Shown here in pieces: positions 44,186 through 52,909 of a stretch of DNA of 64,000 bases (positions within the stretch are counted from its first letter, which is position 1; every line of letters starts with the position of its first letter). A program made the translations under genes and the position numbers. The notes below the pieces were generated by a model, which saw nothing but the letters and a program-made list of their open reading frames with translations, had not been told where the DNA came from and did no database searches. This stretch comes from Flexilinea flocculi (GTDB taxonomy: Bacteria; Chloroflexota; Anaerolineae; Anaerolineales; Anaerolineaceae), in contig NZ_DF968180.1 of the NCBI RefSeq assembly GCF_001192795.1, positions 186,001 through 250,000 on the forward strand, written 5' to 3'.

Positions 44186-45223
44186 TCACGCTAAAGGTTG
44201 AAACGGCTTTTCTTTTGAAAAAATTTTTGCGATTTCATCCTGTTCCGGGCGCTCAAGGCGACCACTGCTGGCAAGATCCCATATCTGGACCTGCTGCTGA
44301 TTTTGAACCTTTCCAATCCTGGAACATGGAATTCCTGAACGCTCCAAAGCCTCGATGACTCGATCCGCATCTGATTCATCAACAGTAAACAGCAGTGATC
44401 CTGAAGCGATGGTATTGAGCGGATTTAGTTCAAAGAAATCACAGATTTTTTTAGACAGTGGAGAAATCGGTAAACATCTTGAGTCCATTTCAATTGTGTA
44501 ACCGCAGGCTTCCGAAAGTTCCCATAATGCTGCTGCAATACCGCCTTCTGTCGGATCATGCATTGCTGTAATATTGCCGTTTTCGATTGCTATTTTTGCA
44601 TCTCTTGAAATGCCGATTCCCGGATTATGAATATAGTTCTGCGCTGTTTCCAGTTCTTTTATCGTAAGAATTGCATGTAGCCGGTTTGGAAATTCTTTTG
44701 CCAGTAATGCTGTACCCTCGACAGGTATGGATTTGGTCACCAAGACAGCATTCCCTGGTTTGGCTCCCCATGGCGTTATCAGTTTATCTTTTGGAGCTTC
44801 ACCAAGCAGTGAACACATCAAAATCGGACGATCTATGCCGTAAGTAATTTCAGTGTGCGCATTGGTAAGCGTAATATTCATCGATTTGCATGCATCGAAT
44901 ACTTGTGAACAAACTGACTGAATCAGCGCTTCATCTGTCTTATCCTGTGGAAACAACGCTGTCACCATCAGCCATAACGGCTCAGCGCCCGTTGTGGCAA
45001 TATCATTCGCAATAATCTGGATGGCATACCATCCAATTTCTTCGGTCGCAAAAGTAATCGGATCTGTCTTTAGAACAAGATATTTATTTCCATCATCAAT
45101 TATGCCGCAATCCAATCCGATGCCCGGACCCATAAATAAGCGTGAATTCTGAATTGGCGCCTGTGAAATGAGTTTTTTCAAGATTTCTGGTGGTAATTTG
45201 CCAACCGGAAGTATTTGGTCCAA
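44186..45223 (-). CDS. AIR synthase/HypE-like protein lacking the C-terminal cysteine
   Basis: A 345-residue protein of the PurM/HypE/SelD/ThiL fold: LDCGIIDDGNKYLVLKTDPITF, the NDIATTGAEPLWL block, NAHTEITYGIDRPI, and HDPTEGGIAAALWELSEACG with GSLLFTVDESDADRVIEAL. HypE needs a C-terminal PRIC cysteine for cyanide transfer; this protein ends ..KEKPFQPLA, so it is not a canonical HypE, and no hyp genes are near. It probably binds ATP and phosphorylates an unknown substrate. The start is a TTG at 45223 with AGGAG nine bases upstream. Confidence 0.82.
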   Translation of the reverse strand: MDQILPVGKLPPEILKKLISQAPIQNSRLFMGPGIGLDCGIIDDGNKYLVLKTDPITFATEEIGWYAIQIIANDIATTGAEPLWLMVTALFPQDKTDEALIQSVCSQVFDACKSMNITLTNAHTEITYGIDRPILMCSLLGEAPKDKLITPWGAKPGNAVLVTKSIPVEGTALLAKEFPNRLHAILTIKELETAQNYIHNPGIGISRDAKIAIENGNITAMHDPTEGGIAAALWELSEACGYTIEMDSRCLPISPLSKKICDFFELNPLNTIASGSLLFTVDESDADRVIEALERSGIPCSRIGKVQNQQQVQIWDLASSGRLERPEQDEIAKIFSKEKPFQPLA

Positions 45224-45285
45224 AGTTTTCAGCTCCTGAATAATCGAATTTCCGAAAAAAGTATAACACCAGATCAGCCGGATAT

Positions 45286-45408
45286 CAGTGATTCAAAATG
45301 GGAGCAACAATCCGAATTGTGGTATGGATTATCCGATGTGAATTGTTTTTACGATTTGCGCAATAGTATTACAGCAATAAAAAATCCTCCCCATATTTCG
45401 AATTGTTG
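45286..45408 (+). repeat. hairpin element copy E20 (subfamily A), imperfect stem
   Basis: CAGTGATTCAAAATGGGAGC at the left, TTGTTTTTACGATTTGCGC in the centre, and AAATCCTCCCCATATTTCGA then ATTGTTG at the right. Confidence 0.75.
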
Positions 45409-45477
45409 AATGTGAGGAAATTATTAACAGTAACTTTGTTCTGCTGAAAATACTACAAATAATTCGATTGGAGAAAT

Positions 45478-48400
45478 TTATTTTTTTCTCTGTCTCCGTA
45501 CCATCGACACCCGCCAAATCACGATAATAATGAGAGAGACAGCTGTAATTCCCATACCTGGAATGAGGCCTTCCGGTAGGTAGATCATCTCAAAAGAATG
45601 ATTTCCAGGAGATATTTTTACTGCCATTAAGGCATCAAATACTTTAACCGGAATCGTTCGCTTCCCGTCAATTCTCAAAATCCAGCTTTGATCATAGGGA
45701 ATTGAAAAAAGAAGAAATCGTTTTTCTGAACCGACTGTGACATATCCTCGCAAATGAGAACTGGATATTTTTTCAATTTTCGCAGATTCCTGTTTCAGAA
45801 AGCCAAAATACGTTTCCAGCAGTTTAGCATCTTCAAAATAGAATTGCGCATTACGAACAGAATCAAGGATTTCATCGCTTTGAAAGTCCAGATTTAGATT
45901 CTGTTCTTTAACGTTGAAACGAAGGCGAATTCTGATGGATTCCCCAGGATTAAATTTGCCTAACGCGATGATTCCATATCGATCATTCATGAAATAATCT
46001 TTGAGTAATTTATTATTGACCGACAAATCGAAATAACTGACCAATTCCGCAGGAAAATAAGCGTACAACGTATCTGTACTGTCAGCTTTCAATTCCCAGG
46101 TGATCTCATTAATCGATGTGACGTCAGAACTCCAACACGGATTTGAAAAAGAACTTTTTTCAACAGTTGCTTTTCGATACAATGCCGGGAACTGATGATC
46201 CGTCATTCCGATGAGCATCTGATTTTGAACTTCAAAGAGGTCCTCTGTCAATGACCAGCTGCCCAATATATTATTTGAGACAGTAAAAGCTAACGGCAAT
46301 GCATTTGGGTTTTGATAAACTGCAATTCCATTTTGTTCCAACCTTTTAGGATACGGTTCATATTGATCTGACTGAGGAGAAATAACATATTTGATTCCCA
46401 AAAGGCTGTCAACTGCCGCAGTCGATCCGTTGCCATAGTAATTCCAATAAAAAATCTGTTCGAACCCCAACCGTTGAAGAAAGTATAAGACAGCGCCATA
46501 GGTAGTGGAAGAATAATGACTCAATCCATTGTAGCCATACTTCATGGAATCATTTTTTCTGGCAGGGGCGGTTTGTTCCATCCGATAAAATGAGGTATCC
46601 ATTGCTCGAACTTTTTCAATTAACGGCGTGATTTTTTGAACACTTTCCCGATAATGATCCACTGAATCAGACCCTTTCAATTCAATTGACCAGGTTTGAT
46701 GTGCATTTACCGCGAGATTCAGTATACTGAAAACCATGATGAGGAATTTCATCATCAAAGCTACAGTATGTTTTTTAATATTTTCAGTATTTTGGAATTT
46801 CCGATTCAAAAAATAAATCAGGATACAGAAGAAAAAGCAAAGCAAAACATCGGCGTAAATCTCTTTAATTGTAAGGAAACCGTAATCCATTTTTTCAACG
46901 AGAACTCCCAAGGCGATGATCAGAAGGGAAGCAGTCGCAAGAAGGTTTGATGTGATTCCGGAAATCTCACACCAGCACTGGTATGCCAAATATATAACAA
47001 CAAAGGAGAACAAAAACTCATAGCGGTACGGCCACCCGATTGGACTATTGAAACCATGCCAGATCATATCCAGAAGGCGGACATGGAATGAAATAGCGAG
47101 CATTGCCAACAGGCTGAACGATGCCAGCTTTTCTTTCCGGGTAATATTTCTGTTCAAGAAATAGAAAAGAGTAAGCAACTCCGGAAATATACCACTGAAA
47201 ATGACCGGAATTCCCAGATTACCACGGTCAGAATCACTGTATGCCCCGGTAAAAATCTTAGGAATTAAATCAAACAGTTGAAAATTTGGCTCGAAAGTAA
47301 AATGATCGGGAGTCAGTTCTTTCGTTCCGTGCGACAACTGGACAATGGTCGGAATGAATAATAGGCAGGCAAGCCCGATGCCCAGCAGCGTCCCCAGACA
47401 ATACTGCGGAAGAACGCGCTTGAACCGAATTGGATCTTGTTTGACAGTGCTGATCAGGATTCGATATATGACATAAAAAAATGAAAACAGACAAATCATA
47501 TATCCAAAGTAAAAATTGATAAAGATGATTGCAGCCAGGGAAAAGACATACAGAAAGGGACCGTGCGAATAGAATATTTTTTCCAGACCAAGCAGAACCA
47601 ACGGTAAGAAAATGACTCCATCGATGAAAAAATAATTTTCTGCATTCATGAGGGTATACCCCATTAATGCATAGGCTGTTGAAAAGATGATGGAAGAAAA
47701 ATTCGGCCGGACACATTTCCGAAGGAAGATGTTACAGGTCAGTCCGCATAATCCAAAACGCAGCAGAATGATCAAGGCCGCCGCTTTCGGAAAATCTTCA
47801 ACTGAAAAAAGGCAAGTAAGAAAATTTATCGGATTGGCAAGATAATATGCAAATAAACTCAGCATATCTCCGCCTAAGTTCTTGCTGAATGTGTAAAAGA
47901 GATTGTTGTTTTCGGTAAAAAATGTCTTTAAATATCCTAAATAGGCTGAATATTGCTGCTCCATATCCATGATCAGAAAAGTTTTTTGCCCAAAAGGAAA
48001 AACACCAATCAATGCTTCGACCAGCAGTAAGATACAAATCGGAAGAGCAAATGCAATGATTGCGATCAAGAATTCGTTCTGAAACCACGATTTGTCTGTT
48101 CGCATTTCATGATATTTTTGCATAAGGCGGCGAGGCTTGGAATAAAGGAAAACTGCAACTGCCTGTAAAAATGGAAAAATAAATCCGGCAAAAACAAACC
48201 CCAGAATCATTTTTTCGATCATTTCCGATATGAAAGAGTAGGAATATCCTGTTACGGGAACCGGATCAAGATCATTTCCAGTAAAATGAACAAATTCCAT
48301 TTTCCCGTTATATAGCATCGAAATGGTTCCTTGTCCGTTTCGTGTATTCAAACATAGAACCGGAATATGATGCCGCAGTCCGTGATCTCGAAAAATTAGG

Positions 48401-48921
48401 TGCGCGTTTTCACTTTGGGTTGACAAATATCCCTCTTCGGATATTTTCCAGTCACCTTCTTTTTCAAATCTTGAATAGCTGATGTCAAATGAATGCTGAT
48501 AATCCATGATTTTTGCGTCGGGTTCATCCGGCTTTTCAGCCCAATACGCCCAGTAAACATCAAATTCAGCATCTGGATCCAAATCCAGAACTTCAATCTC
48601 AAATTGATTCAGCAAATGAAAGGAAATCGTGTTTTCCTCATTCAACAGAAAAGATCCGCTGATTCCGAGGAACAAAGCAAGACAAATAATGAAAATTTCA
48701 GATATCTTTTTTCTTTTTATTAAACGTTGGATGAACCAGTAAAAACAACAAAAAGCAATGCTCAGGGAAATTAGAAAAGATATTTCATTTCTACTTAGAT
48801 TTTCATCATTTTTTATCAGGAAAGCACTTCCCAGACAAAGTATGGATGCTGCGATCCAAAACCCAGAAAAAATTGTCCATAGCTGATTTTTCTTATGAAT
48901 AAAATGAGTTATTGATTTCAT
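45478..48921 (-). CDS. YfhO family membrane protein
   Basis: A very large (1147-residue) polytopic protein of the YfhO family, a GT-C-like membrane glycosyltransferase group. Two N-terminal hydrophobic segments are followed by a ~150-residue extracytoplasmic loop, a core of about ten segments beginning at the conserved FPFGQKTFLIMDMEQQYSAYLGYL, and a C-terminal extracytoplasmic beta-rich domain (GIKYVISPQ, GNHSFEMIYLPEGLIPGM). One last membrane helix and a basic tail end the protein. It presumably modifies cell-surface polymers with sugars. The N-terminal extension makes it longer than typical YfhO (~850). It stands alone. Confidence 0.88.
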   Translation of the reverse strand: MKSITHFIHKKNQLWTIFSGFWIAASILCLGSAFLIKNDENLSRNEISFLISLSIAFCCFYWFIQRLIKRKKISEIFIICLALFLGISGSFLLNEENTISFHLLNQFEIEVLDLDPDAEFDVYWAYWAEKPDEPDAKIMDYQHSFDISYSRFEKEGDWKISEEGYLSTQSENAHLIFRDHGLRHHIPVLCLNTRNGQGTISMLYNGKMEFVHFTGNDLDPVPVTGYSYSFISEMIEKMILGFVFAGFIFPFLQAVAVFLYSKPRRLMQKYHEMRTDKSWFQNEFLIAIIAFALPICILLLVEALIGVFPFGQKTFLIMDMEQQYSAYLGYLKTFFTENNNLFYTFSKNLGGDMLSLFAYYLANPINFLTCLFSVEDFPKAAALIILLRFGLCGLTCNIFLRKCVRPNFSSIIFSTAYALMGYTLMNAENYFFIDGVIFLPLVLLGLEKIFYSHGPFLYVFSLAAIIFINFYFGYMICLFSFFYVIYRILISTVKQDPIRFKRVLPQYCLGTLLGIGLACLLFIPTIVQLSHGTKELTPDHFTFEPNFQLFDLIPKIFTGAYSDSDRGNLGIPVIFSGIFPELLTLFYFLNRNITRKEKLASFSLLAMLAISFHVRLLDMIWHGFNSPIGWPYRYEFLFSFVVIYLAYQCWCEISGITSNLLATASLLIIALGVLVEKMDYGFLTIKEIYADVLLCFFFCILIYFLNRKFQNTENIKKHTVALMMKFLIMVFSILNLAVNAHQTWSIELKGSDSVDHYRESVQKITPLIEKVRAMDTSFYRMEQTAPARKNDSMKYGYNGLSHYSSTTYGAVLYFLQRLGFEQIFYWNYYGNGSTAAVDSLLGIKYVISPQSDQYEPYPKRLEQNGIAVYQNPNALPLAFTVSNNILGSWSLTEDLFEVQNQMLIGMTDHQFPALYRKATVEKSSFSNPCWSSDVTSINEITWELKADSTDTLYAYFPAELVSYFDLSVNNKLLKDYFMNDRYGIIALGKFNPGESIRIRLRFNVKEQNLNLDFQSDEILDSVRNAQFYFEDAKLLETYFGFLKQESAKIEKISSSHLRGYVTVGSEKRFLLFSIPYDQSWILRIDGKRTIPVKVFDALMAVKISPGNHSFEMIYLPEGLIPGMGITAVSLIIIVIWRVSMVRRQRKK

Positions 48922-49132
48922 ACAAACAGTTTATTAATGGTGGATTATTTATCATATTGTATAAATGAAATTAAAATAGTAATAAATATTAAATTATATT
49001 GCATCCATTATACATGGTTATTCGAAAGAGATAGAAAAATCCAGCAAATCGACGTGAATCATAATTATTGTTACCCAAGAAGCATCGATGAATCAAAATA
49101 AATTGTTACCATAGGCTGCGGAGGAAAGGCTG

Positions 49133-50311
49133 ATGGGTAACAAAATGAGTAAGAAAAGCAGGCTGGAATTAGCAACGCAAATACAATCCCGATATCTAAA
49201 AGCGAACAAGGCGGCGAAAGAAAAAATTCTCGATGAATTTGTAGAGAGTACCGGTTACCACAGGAAGACGGCGATACGCTTATTGCATTCAGATCTTCGG
49301 CCAAAGACGTTCAAAAAGAGACCTGGGCGAAAAAAGAAGTATCCACGAGAGATAATCGAAAAGTTGGAACGGCTGTACGAGATCAGCAATTATATCTGCG
49401 GACAGCGATTACAGCCATACATTTCCGAGCTGATAGATATACTGGAGCGATGCAATGAAATGTACTTCACCTCCGAGGAAAAACGTCTGCTAATCGAGAT
49501 GAGTTCGGCAACTATCAATCGAAATCTGAGGGAATACAAGAAAAACCATCAAGGAAAAGGCAAAACCATGACGAAGCCCGGCGGATTACTCAAGAAACAG
49601 ATTGCGATCCGAACGGGGATGGACTGGGATGATAATCGCCCTGGATTTCTGGAGATAGACCTTGTTGCTCATTGCGGGCAATCAGCAGCAGGAGCTTTCT
49701 TTTACACGTTGACAGCTACCGATGTATGCACCGGTTGGACAGATAACTTCATTCTCCGGAACAAATCAAAGGAAGCCGTTGTGGAAGTGATGACTTTGCT
49801 TGAATCCCTTTTACCTTATCCCATCCTTGGTATTGATTCTGATAATGGCTCCGAGTTCATCAACCATCTCCTTTTTGATTATTGCAATAATCAGGAAAGA
49901 AAGATAATCTTCACCCGATCAAGGCCTTACAGGAAGAACGATCAAGCTCATGTTGAACAAAAGAACTGGGCCGTAGTCAGACGTTTGCTTGGATACAACC
50001 GCTTCTATACTCCAGACCATTTTTCACTCATTCAGCGAATTTATCAACTGAACCATGTGTTCAATAATTTCTTCCAACCTGTACGTAAGACCATTGCCAG
50101 ACCAGATAAAGATGCCGGTGTCTTTTCTCCTAAATACGAATCTGCTAAAACACCTTACCGTCGTATCCTCCTTCAATCTGGTGTCTTATCCATTCCTAAA
50201 AAGGCCTCTCTTGTAAACCTGTATATTGCATCAAATCCCGTCAAGATCCTTGCAGAAATCAATGATCTGCTCCGTATTCTTGCCGAAACTTCTTCTTATC
50301 AAACAAAGTAA
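49133..50311 (+). CDS. integrase-core transposase
   Basis: A 392-residue protein with an N-terminal helix-turn-helix (YHRKTAIRLL around 42-51), a basic linker (KKRPGRKKKYP), and an rve-type catalytic core with D176 in GFLEIDLVAH, D235/D237 in GIDSDNGSEF and E275 in NDQAHVEQKNW. It cuts and joins DNA ends. The sequence is intact. GGAGGAAAGG lies just before the ATG. Family: an integrase-core group often annotated ISNCY/IS481-like; exact assignment needs a database. Confidence 0.92.
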   Translation: MGNKMSKKSRLELATQIQSRYLKANKAAKEKILDEFVESTGYHRKTAIRLLHSDLRPKTFKKRPGRKKKYPREIIEKLERLYEISNYICGQRLQPYISELIDILERCNEMYFTSEEKRLLIEMSSATINRNLREYKKNHQGKGKTMTKPGGLLKKQIAIRTGMDWDDNRPGFLEIDLVAHCGQSAAGAFFYTLTATDVCTGWTDNFILRNKSKEAVVEVMTLLESLLPYPILGIDSDNGSEFINHLLFDYCNNQERKIIFTRSRPYRKNDQAHVEQKNWAVVRRLLGYNRFYTPDHFSLIQRIYQLNHVFNNFFQPVRKTIARPDKDAGVFSPKYESAKTPYRRILLQSGVLSIPKKASLVNLYIASNPVKILAEINDLLRILAETSSYQTK

Positions 50312-50370
50312 CGATAAAAAAACGATAAAAATTGGCTACTTGGGTTTTTCGCTTTGGGCCAATTCCTATC

Positions 50371-50487
50371 GTTTATGGTAAAATGCCCCTGCACTTCCAG
50401 GGGATAGAGCTCTGCTGGGGAGCAACTCGAGCACTGGATGTGCCCAATTTACTATCGTAGAGATGCCTACACATCTCTACATTTTTC
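50371..50487 (+). ncRNA. structured segment downstream of the transposase, candidate RNA
   Basis: Inside the insertion sequence, after a TGGTAAAAT -10-like box, lie GC-rich elements unlike the AT-rich surroundings. CCCCTG-CACTT-CCAGGGG is one hairpin; alternatively GCACTTCCAG pairs with CTGGATGTGC around a GCTGGGGAGC hairpin; and GTAGAGATG-CCTACA-CATCTCTAC is followed by ATTTTT like a terminator. I do not recognise a known RNA family. Confidence 0.4.
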
Positions 50488-50617
50488 GTGACCGTTGGGT
50501 AACATTTTTATTTGATTCTTCGATCCCCGCAAAGTAACATTTTCTTTTGATACACACCGAAATTCTATGAAAATGGAATTTCGATTTTCATTGTTGGATG
50601 TGAAAAATTTTTCATCT

Positions 50618-50703
50618 GTTGTTCGAAATATAGACTGGTTATTTGAATCAATCGGGAAAAACTCCATAAAAACAAAGAATCCCTCCCATATTTCGAATCG
50701 CTG
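50618..50703 (+). repeat. hairpin element copy E21 (subfamily A, hairpin deleted)
   Basis: Left TTGTTCGAAATATAGACTGG then TTATTTGAATCAATCGGGAA; right ACAAAGAATCCCTCCCATAT then TTCGAATCGCTG. The palindrome is replaced by about ten bases (ACTCCATAAA). Confidence 0.82.
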
Positions 50704-50820
50704 TTATAAAATCACTCATGTGACACCAAATCGAAATAAGATAACAAATCGTCTCCCCTTTCTTATTTGATTTTTAAAATTTCATACTGATAAAATGGAA
50801 TACGGAAGTAAGGTTGGCAA

Positions 50821-51522
50821 ATGAATTTCAATACACGTGAACAACTGCTGGCAGTGGCTGATCCGCAATATCAGGCATTCAGCCTAAAACTTATTCCGGA
50901 CGCTGGCCCTGTGCTCGGTGTCCGAATCCCGCTGATTCGGAAAATTGCTCGGGATATTGCCGCTGATGATTTTCGAAAATGGCTCTCCGAGTATGAATGC
51001 TATTGGCATGAAGAAATCCTGCTTCAGGGATTAGTCATCGGGTATGCCTCAATGGAAGCCGATGAGAGATTGGACTATATTCGGGCATTTCTTCCCAAAA
51101 TTCATAATTGGGCGGTGTGTGACAGTTTCTGCAGCCAACTGAAATTTACTTTAAAACATAAAGAACTGGTTTGGGATTTTCTGCAGCCGTATTTTTCTTC
51201 TGAAAAAGAATTCGACGTCCGGTTTGCGGTTGTTATGTCACTATGTTTTTTTATTGATGATCAACATATCAGGCAAATCTTTACCCGTATGGATCAGATC
51301 AATCATGATGGGTATTATGCAAAAATGGCTGTTGCCTGGGCAATATCGGTTTGTTATGTTACCTTCCCGGAATTAACAAGATCTTTTCTGGCGCAGGATC
51401 GCCTGGATGACTTCACGCATAACAAATCGCTGCAAAAAATAACAGAGTCCTACCGTATTAGCTCCGATGAGAAAATCCTGATTCGAACATTGAAACGGAA
51501 AACGAACGGAAATTCCCACTGA
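50821..51522 (+). CDS. AlkD-like DNA alkylation repair protein
   Basis: A 233-residue all-helical protein of the DNA alkylation repair (HEAT-like, AlkD) family: GVRIPLIRKIARDIA near the N-terminus, HEEILLQGLVIGYA, and the conserved DVRFAVVMSLCFFI and AVAWAISVCYV. AlkD enzymes remove positively charged 3- and 7-alkylpurines without flipping the base. AAGG precedes the ATG. It ends before a shared terminator. Confidence 0.88.
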   Translation: MNFNTREQLLAVADPQYQAFSLKLIPDAGPVLGVRIPLIRKIARDIAADDFRKWLSEYECYWHEEILLQGLVIGYASMEADERLDYIRAFLPKIHNWAVCDSFCSQLKFTLKHKELVWDFLQPYFSSEKEFDVRFAVVMSLCFFIDDQHIRQIFTRMDQINHDGYYAKMAVAWAISVCYVTFPELTRSFLAQDRLDDFTHNKSLQKITESYRISSDEKILIRTLKRKTNGNSH

Positions 51523-51553
51523 TTTAAAAAAAGAATATAAATCGAAAAGATAA

Positions 51554-51593
51554 AAAAAGACATCTTCACATGATTTTGCGAAGATGTCTTTCA
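51554..51593. terminator. terminator between AlkD-like and xdh genes
   Basis: AAAGACATCTTC and GAAGATGTCTTT form a stem with A/T tracts on both sides, between convergent genes. Confidence 0.85.
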
Positions 51594-51611
51594 GATTTAT
51601 AAATCGAATTT

Positions 51612-52439
51612 TTAGATTCCGTTCTGAGTCAGAAAATCTTCCAGCAGATTCATACAAACACTTTTTCGGTACTCAGCAGAAACTCTGCCCCGAATCGGAA
51701 CAATGGCCTGTTCATAATTAGCAATGAATTGGCTGCGGATAGATTTTGCTTCTGCGATCGATTTCCCGACAAACAGCGCCTCAAGATCACGGAATCGAAG
51801 AACTGTGTCAGCAACAGAGCCAAAAGCCATGGCACAGCGAGTGATGATTCCATTTTCCGTTGTGAATATTCCGGCAAAAGCCACTCGCGAAATTGCTAAT
51901 GCCTGTCTTGCGCCAACTTTTTTATAATAATAATGTTCCAGCCCCTGTTTGGGAACCAAAATTTCAACCAGCAGCTCATCTTTTTGTAATACAGTTTTTC
52001 CGCGCCCGACATAAAAATCTTCAATCGGAAGAATTCGCTCACCCGACGTATTGCAGATGCGGAGTTTGGCGTCCGCAACGTAAAAAATCAGTGCAGTGTC
52101 AGCCTTCGGAGATGCATTGCAAATATTACCGCCAGCCGTTCCCATATTGCGAATTGCTGGAGCTGCCAGATAATCAATGGCATCTTTTAAAATCTGCGGT
52201 GACAAAGAATTTTCAAAGATTTCCGTGTACGTACAAGCAGCGCCAATGTGTAAATACTGCTCATCTGAATAAATCCTGCGCAACTCAGGAATTTTATTCA
52301 GGAAGAGATAGACAGCGTCTTCTTTTGCATCCACCATCAAGTCTGTTCCACCGGCATACGGCGTTACATCGATTTCAGATCGAATTTTCAGCGCGTCTGC
52401 CAAATTATCAACCAAATAACCGTTGGAAAAAGTTACCAT
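51612..52439 (-). CDS. xdhB: xanthine dehydrogenase-type FAD-binding subunit
   Basis: A 275-residue molybdopterin dehydrogenase FAD subunit (CoxM/XdhB): PYAGGTDLMVDAK (the AGGTDL FAD loop), AIRNMGTAGGNICNASPKADT (second FAD motif), and a CO dehydrogenase flavoprotein-like C-terminal domain. It passes electrons from the Fe-S subunit to NAD+. The ATG at 52439 has GGGGAAAGGA upstream and overlaps the Fe-S gene by 7 bases; an upstream frame to 52508 lacks a ribosome-binding site. Confidence 0.93.
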   Translation of the reverse strand: MVTFSNGYLVDNLADALKIRSEIDVTPYAGGTDLMVDAKEDAVYLFLNKIPELRRIYSDEQYLHIGAACTYTEIFENSLSPQILKDAIDYLAAPAIRNMGTAGGNICNASPKADTALIFYVADAKLRICNTSGERILPIEDFYVGRGKTVLQKDELLVEILVPKQGLEHYYYKKVGARQALAISRVAFAGIFTTENGIITRCAMAFGSVADTVLRFRDLEALFVGKSIAEAKSIRSQFIANYEQAIVPIRGRVSAEYRKSVCMNLLEDFLTQNGI

Positions 52440-52909
52440 AATCCTTTCCCCTCTCTGGCTGCAATTTTTACTGCCTCCACAATCGCATTGTATCCTGTAC
52501 AACGACACAGGTTGCCGGAGATCCCTTTCCGGATTTCAGCATCGGTCGGATTTGGATTTTTTGCCAACAGTGCTTCACAAGCCAGAACCATTCCCGGAAT
52601 ACAGAACCCGCATTGCACTGCGCTTGTTTGCGCATAAGCGTCAGAAAGCGCCTGAAATCGTTTCGTTTTGCTGTACCCTTCGATTGTCACTACTTCACTG
52701 CCCTCTATACTACCCATTGCAACCATACAGGAATTTGCCAGAACTCCGTTCAGAAGGACGGAACAAGCGCCACATTCACCCTCTTTGCAGCCGCACTTCA
52801 CACCGGTTAATTTGAAATCCTCGCGCAGTACATCCAGCAACCGTTCATTCGCATGTCGGTCTGAAGTAACTTTTTCTCCATTTAATGTAAAGTGAATCTG
52901 TCCGTTCAT
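52433..52909 (-). CDS. xdhC: xanthine dehydrogenase-type [2Fe-2S] subunit
   Basis: A 158-residue protein with the plant-type [2Fe-2S] motif CGCKEGECGACSVLLNG..C and the second, helical cluster CGFCIPGM...CRCTG. It links the molybdenum and FAD subunits. It overlaps the Mo-subunit gene by four bases. The symbol xdhC is also used for a different accessory protein; here it means the Fe-S subunit. Confidence 0.94.
   Translation of the reverse strand: MNGQIHFTLNGEKVTSDRHANERLLDVLREDFKLTGVKCGCKEGECGACSVLLNGVLANSCMVAMGSIEGSEVVTIEGYSKTKRFQALSDAYAQTSAVQCGFCIPGMVLACEALLAKNPNPTDAEIRKGISGNLCRCTGYNAIVEAVKIAAREGKGLW

Larger units (their letters stand above)
49069..50539 (+). mobile_element. insertion sequence with DDE integrase-type transposase
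   Basis: Both ends carry two TGTTAC motifs separated by ATCGAnGAATCAAA: left TGTTACCC at 49069 then ATCGATGAATCAAA and TTGTTACC; on the right, reading inward from 50539, TGTTACTT, ATCGAAGAATCAAA and TGTTACCC. The total length is about 1.47 kb. I found no certain target duplication. The doubled end motif resembles paired transposase-binding sites. Confidence 0.8.

Noticed and set aside
44186-45223. HypE of [NiFe]-hydrogenase maturation
   Set aside because: The C-terminal cysteine motif and all other hyp genes are missing.
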